In this document: in pieces, positions 61,652 through 64,000 of the stretch | How the letters are laid out: the number at the start of each line of letters is the position of its first letter | How positions within the stretch are numbered: position 1 is the first letter of the stretch | Assembly: GCF_022179765.1 (NCBI RefSeq) | Contig: NZ_BPRE01000012.1 | Location: 62,001-126,000, forward strand | DNA: 64,000 bases | Source of the DNA: Methylorubrum suomiense | GTDB taxonomy: Bacteria; Pseudomonadota; Alphaproteobacteria; Rhizobiales; Beijerinckiaceae | Direction of reading: 5' to 3' | Made by a program: the position numbers and the translations under genes | Notes under the pieces: generated by a model | Database searches by the model: none | The model's input: the letters and a program-made list of their open reading frames with translations, nothing else | What the model was told of the DNA's origin: nothing

Positions 61652-62425
61652 ATGAAAGCGCCTCGACAGGGCAAGACCGGAGACTTTGCTGCAAAGCGGT
61701 CAGCGACGATCCAGTCGGTCGCGATGGCGTTCCGGTTCCTCGACCTGCTCTCAGAGGCGGAGGGGCCCCTGGTCCTTGGCGAGATCGCCCGGCGCGGCCG
61801 CACCGGCGCCTCGACCGCCCACCGCTACATGCGCAGCCTCGTCCAGGAAGGGCTCGCCGCGCAGGATGAGCTCGGGCGCTACGATCTCGGCCCCGCCGCC
61901 CTACGCATCGGCGTCCGCGCCCTGCGCCGGATCGAGCCTGTCGAGATCGCCGCCCGATCGATGCAGATCATGGCAGCAGGGCATGCGGCGAGCTGCGGAG
62001 TGGCGATCTGGACCGAGCGCGGCCCGACCATCGTGCGCTGGTACCGCAGCGCCGGGTTCACGATCAGCACAGTGACGCTTGGCGACGTGCTGCCGCTCGA
62101 CAGCACGGCATGCGGGCTGGTGTTCCAGGCCTACCTGCCTGCCGACATGATCGCCTCGGCGCGTCGCCGCCAGCCCGCAGCTTTCCGGGGTAGCGCGCCC
62201 AGGTCCGATGAACTGGTCGCCATTCGCGAAGCGGGGATAGCCGAGCTTGACGAGCGTCTGTTCCGCCAGCTCACCGGCAAGGCAGCGCCGGTCTTCAATG
62301 CCCTCGGCGAGATCGCCTGCGTGGTCGCGACGGTGTCACATGTCGAAGTGGCAGAGAAGGAGGGGCACCGTGCCGCCCTGTGCGAGGCGGCGCGGCGAAG
62401 CAGCCGCGAGGCGGGCGGTCCCTGA
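61652..62425 (+). CDS. IclR-family transcriptional regulator
   Basis: 257 residues. The winged helix-turn-helix part has SVAMAFRFLDLLSEAEGPLV and GASTAHRYMRSLVQEGLA, followed by the IclR effector domain with TLGDVLPLDSTACGLVFQAY and VFNALGEIACVVATVSHV. IclR proteins respond to small organic acids or aromatic compounds and usually repress neighbouring genes; here the neighbour is a metal-chelate receptor. This combination is less usual than Fur, Irr or ECF sigma control. Confidence 0.9.
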   Translation: MKAPRQGKTGDFAAKRSATIQSVAMAFRFLDLLSEAEGPLVLGEIARRGRTGASTAHRYMRSLVQEGLAAQDELGRYDLGPAALRIGVRALRRIEPVEIAARSMQIMAAGHAASCGVAIWTERGPTIVRWYRSAGFTISTVTLGDVLPLDSTACGLVFQAYLPADMIASARRRQPAAFRGSAPRSDELVAIREAGIAELDERLFRQLTGKAAPVFNALGEIACVVATVSHVEVAEKEGHRAALCEAARRSSREAGGP

Positions 62426-62444
62426 TGACTCGGCGGCCCACGCC

Positions 62445-63479
62445 TCAGAGCTTTCGGCTCCGTGCCAGGAGCCAGAGCAGGTAGAGGCCGCCTACCAGCC
62501 CGGTCGTCAAGCCAATCGGCATGGTCACACCGAAGGGAAGGCGCTGGCTGAGGAGGTCTGAGGCCAGGAGCAGCACCGCGCCCATCGCCGCCGCCGACAG
62601 CAGCGGCAGGTCGGCCGAGCCGACGAGCCGCCGCGCCAGCTGCGGCGCAGCCAGGGCGATGAAGGCGATCGGCCCGGCGGCGGCGGTGGCCGTGGCGGTG
62701 AGCGCGACGGCCGTCATCACTGCGACGAGGCGCATCCGCTCCACTGGCACGCCGAGCTGGCGTGCCGCATCGTCACCCATCTCCATCAGGGCAAGGGGGC
62801 GGGCGCTAGCGAGCGCCAGGGGCACGATCGCCGCCAGGGCCAGGGCGGCCGGGATGGCGTGCGACCAGGTTCGGGCGGTCAGCGAGCCGGCGAGCCAGAC
62901 CTGCGCCGCCACCGCCCGGTCGAGATCGCTCTCGACCAGCAGGACCGTGTTGAGGCCGGCGAGTGTCGCGCCGACACCGATCCCCACCAGCACCAGCCGG
63001 TTGCCGCCGCCCGGCCGCCCTTTCAGCGCCAGCAGGAACACGGTGGCGGCGGTGGCCATGCCGGAGGCGACCGCCGCCAGGGATACGGCCGGCGGCCCGG
63101 CATCGGCGAGGATGATCTGGACGATGGCGCCGGTGGCCGCCCCAGTGGTGAAGCCGACGATGTCCGGGGAGCCCAAGGGGTTGCGCGACAGCGATTGGAA
63201 GATCGCGCCGGCCATGCCCAGCGAGGCCCCGACGCAGAGGGCGGTCAGCACCCGTGGCAGCCGCAGGCCGAGGACGATCCGCTCCGCGACGGGGTTGCCG
63301 CTTCGTCCGGCCAGTACGGCCAGAACCTCGCCCGGTGGGAAGGCGAGCGTGCCGGTGCCGAGCAGCGCCAGCCCGAGGGCGAGGCAGAGCCCGGCCAGCA
63401 CCGCGCACAGCAGGAGGCTGCGCGGGCGCCAGCGCAGCGAGGCCCGGCCGAGCCGGATGACGCGGGCGGATGCGCTCAT
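62445..63479 (-). CDS. FecCD-family iron-siderophore ABC permease
   Basis: 344 residues with about ten membrane segments. FecCD family features are VAERIVLGLRLPRVLTALCV with GASLGMAGAIFQSLSRNPLG near the N-terminus, LVLVGIGVGATLAGLNTVLL, and the ATPase-contact GPIAFIALAAPQLARRLVGS near the C-terminus. It pairs with the second permease upstream, whose stop codon overlaps this start (ATGA-type overlap at 63476-63479). Convergent with the IclR gene. Confidence 0.94.
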   Translation of the reverse strand: MSASARVIRLGRASLRWRPRSLLLCAVLAGLCLALGLALLGTGTLAFPPGEVLAVLAGRSGNPVAERIVLGLRLPRVLTALCVGASLGMAGAIFQSLSRNPLGSPDIVGFTTGAATGAIVQIILADAGPPAVSLAAVASGMATAATVFLLALKGRPGGGNRLVLVGIGVGATLAGLNTVLLVESDLDRAVAAQVWLAGSLTARTWSHAIPAALALAAIVPLALASARPLALMEMGDDAARQLGVPVERMRLVAVMTAVALTATATAAAGPIAFIALAAPQLARRLVGSADLPLLSAAAMGAVLLLASDLLSQRLPFGVTMPIGLTTGLVGGLYLLWLLARSRKL

Positions 63480-64000
63480 CGCCCACCCACCCGGAAGCGG
63501 CGGACGGCGGCGACGAAGAACGGGCCGCCGAGCAGGGCGGTGACGATGCCGGCCGGGACCTCGGAGGGCGCGGCGATCACACGCCCGGCCATGTCCGCGC
63601 CGAGCAGCAGGGCGGCGGCGAAGAGAGCGGAGAAAGCGAGGATCCGGCGCTGGTCCGGTCCGGCGACCGCGCGGGCGAGATGCGGTGCGATCAGCCCGAC
63701 GAAGCCGATCGGCCCCGCCGCCGCGGTCGCCGCACCCGCCAGGATCATCACGCTGAGGCAGGAGAGCAGCCATACCCGCCGCGGATCGGCACCCAGGGCC
63801 TGGCCGAGGTCGTCGCCGAGGGCCAGCGCGTTGAGGCTGTCAACATGTGCCAGGACGACCGCGAGGCCGGCGGACACTGCCACGACCAGCACCACGGCGG
63901 CCTCGAAGCCCGATCGTTCCAGCGACCCGGCCATCCAGGTGCGGAACCCCTCGAACACCGTCGGCGGCGCATTGAGTACGACGAGGCCGGTCACCGCCGC
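63476..64000 (-). CDS. FecCD-family permease, N-terminal part cut by window edge
   Basis: Only the C-terminal part is present; it runs to the right edge of the window. Visible: TVFEGFRTWMAGSLERSGFE, LNALALGDDLGQALGADPRR and GPIGFVGLIAPHLARAVAGP, the last being the ATPase-contact motif of FecCD permeases. The two permeases normally form a heterodimer that carries the metal-siderophore complex across the inner membrane; the ATPase and binding-protein genes should follow beyond the window. Confidence 0.92.
   Translation of the reverse strand, partial: AAVTGLVVLNAPPTVFEGFRTWMAGSLERSGFEAAVVLVVAVSAGLAVVLAHVDSLNALALGDDLGQALGADPRRVWLLSCLSVMILAGAATAAAGPIGFVGLIAPHLARAVAGPDQRRILAFSALFAAALLLGADMAGRVIAAPSEVPAGIVTALLGGPFFVAAVRRFRVGGR

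Overview
The window is high-GC DNA (about 70% by eye) with alphaproteobacterial gene content and order. It most resembles Methylobacterium/Methylorubrum (Hyphomicrobiales). The reasons are the long RNase E with an acidic insertion in its S1 domain, the divergent pepA / lptF-lptG-lptD-pdxA-rsmA block, a BacA/SbmA-type ABC exporter, a MHYT-GGDEF-EAL protein, and the style of the intergenic palindromes. The genus is inferred from general knowledge, not from a database match.

Layout. 0-10 kb: a dihydroorotase-like protein without metal-binding histidines, diverging from rne; an aminotransferase; a HicAB toxin-antitoxin pair whose toxin is frameshifted; an HD-GYP protein; a DsbA-type oxidoreductase. 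10-21.6 kb: acyl-CoA ligase, leucyl aminopeptidase, then lptF-lptG-lptD (LPS export), pdxA and rsmA, with no surA between lptD and pdxA. 22-25.8 kb: one large secreted RTX protein with an N-terminal FecR-like domain. 25.8-34.3 kb: a SulP transporter and a membrane class III cyclase; lrgA-lrgB; a TerB-like protein; modA-modB and modC separated by an opposite-strand glutathione transferase gene; a small Rmf-like protein. 34.3-43.3 kb: prmA, a large c-di-GMP enzyme, an AT-richer FkbM methyltransferase patch, and a coupled aminopeptidase P / low-Mr phosphatase / fructosamine-kinase-like operon. 43.3-54.6 kb: BacA-like ABC exporter, two hypotheticals, a 2OG-Fe(II) oxygenase, a PNPOx/GST pair diverging from a LysR regulator, a DUF3597 protein, a NitT/TauT-type ABC operon, and a second TerB-like protein. 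54.6-58.1 kb: prfC, an SDR, tRNA-Gln(TTG), a small hypothetical gene and a decayed IS5-type element. 58.1-64 kb: a siderophore-type uptake locus (SIP reductase, TonB-dependent receptor, two FecCD permeases, the second cut by the window edge) with a divergent IclR regulator.

How the genes work together: lptF/G/D supply the LptB2FG-LptD parts of LPS transport; modABC imports molybdate; the 51-53.6 kb operon is a complete binding protein / permease / ATPase set; the right end should move a metal chelate across both membranes and release the metal through the SIP reductase. Two c-di-GMP enzymes, a class III cyclase and a large secreted RTX protein point to surface and second-messenger biology, but nothing in the sequence links them directly.

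I found no CRISPR array, prophage, rRNA operon or clearly new multi-gene system. The most unusual items are the metal-ligand-free dihydroorotase homologue, the missing surA, the FecR-RTX fusion, the IclR-associated metal-chelate locus with a perfect palindrome in its divergent promoter region, and the SulP/cyclase pair. Antisense open frames are very common at this GC content and were ignored unless independently supported.
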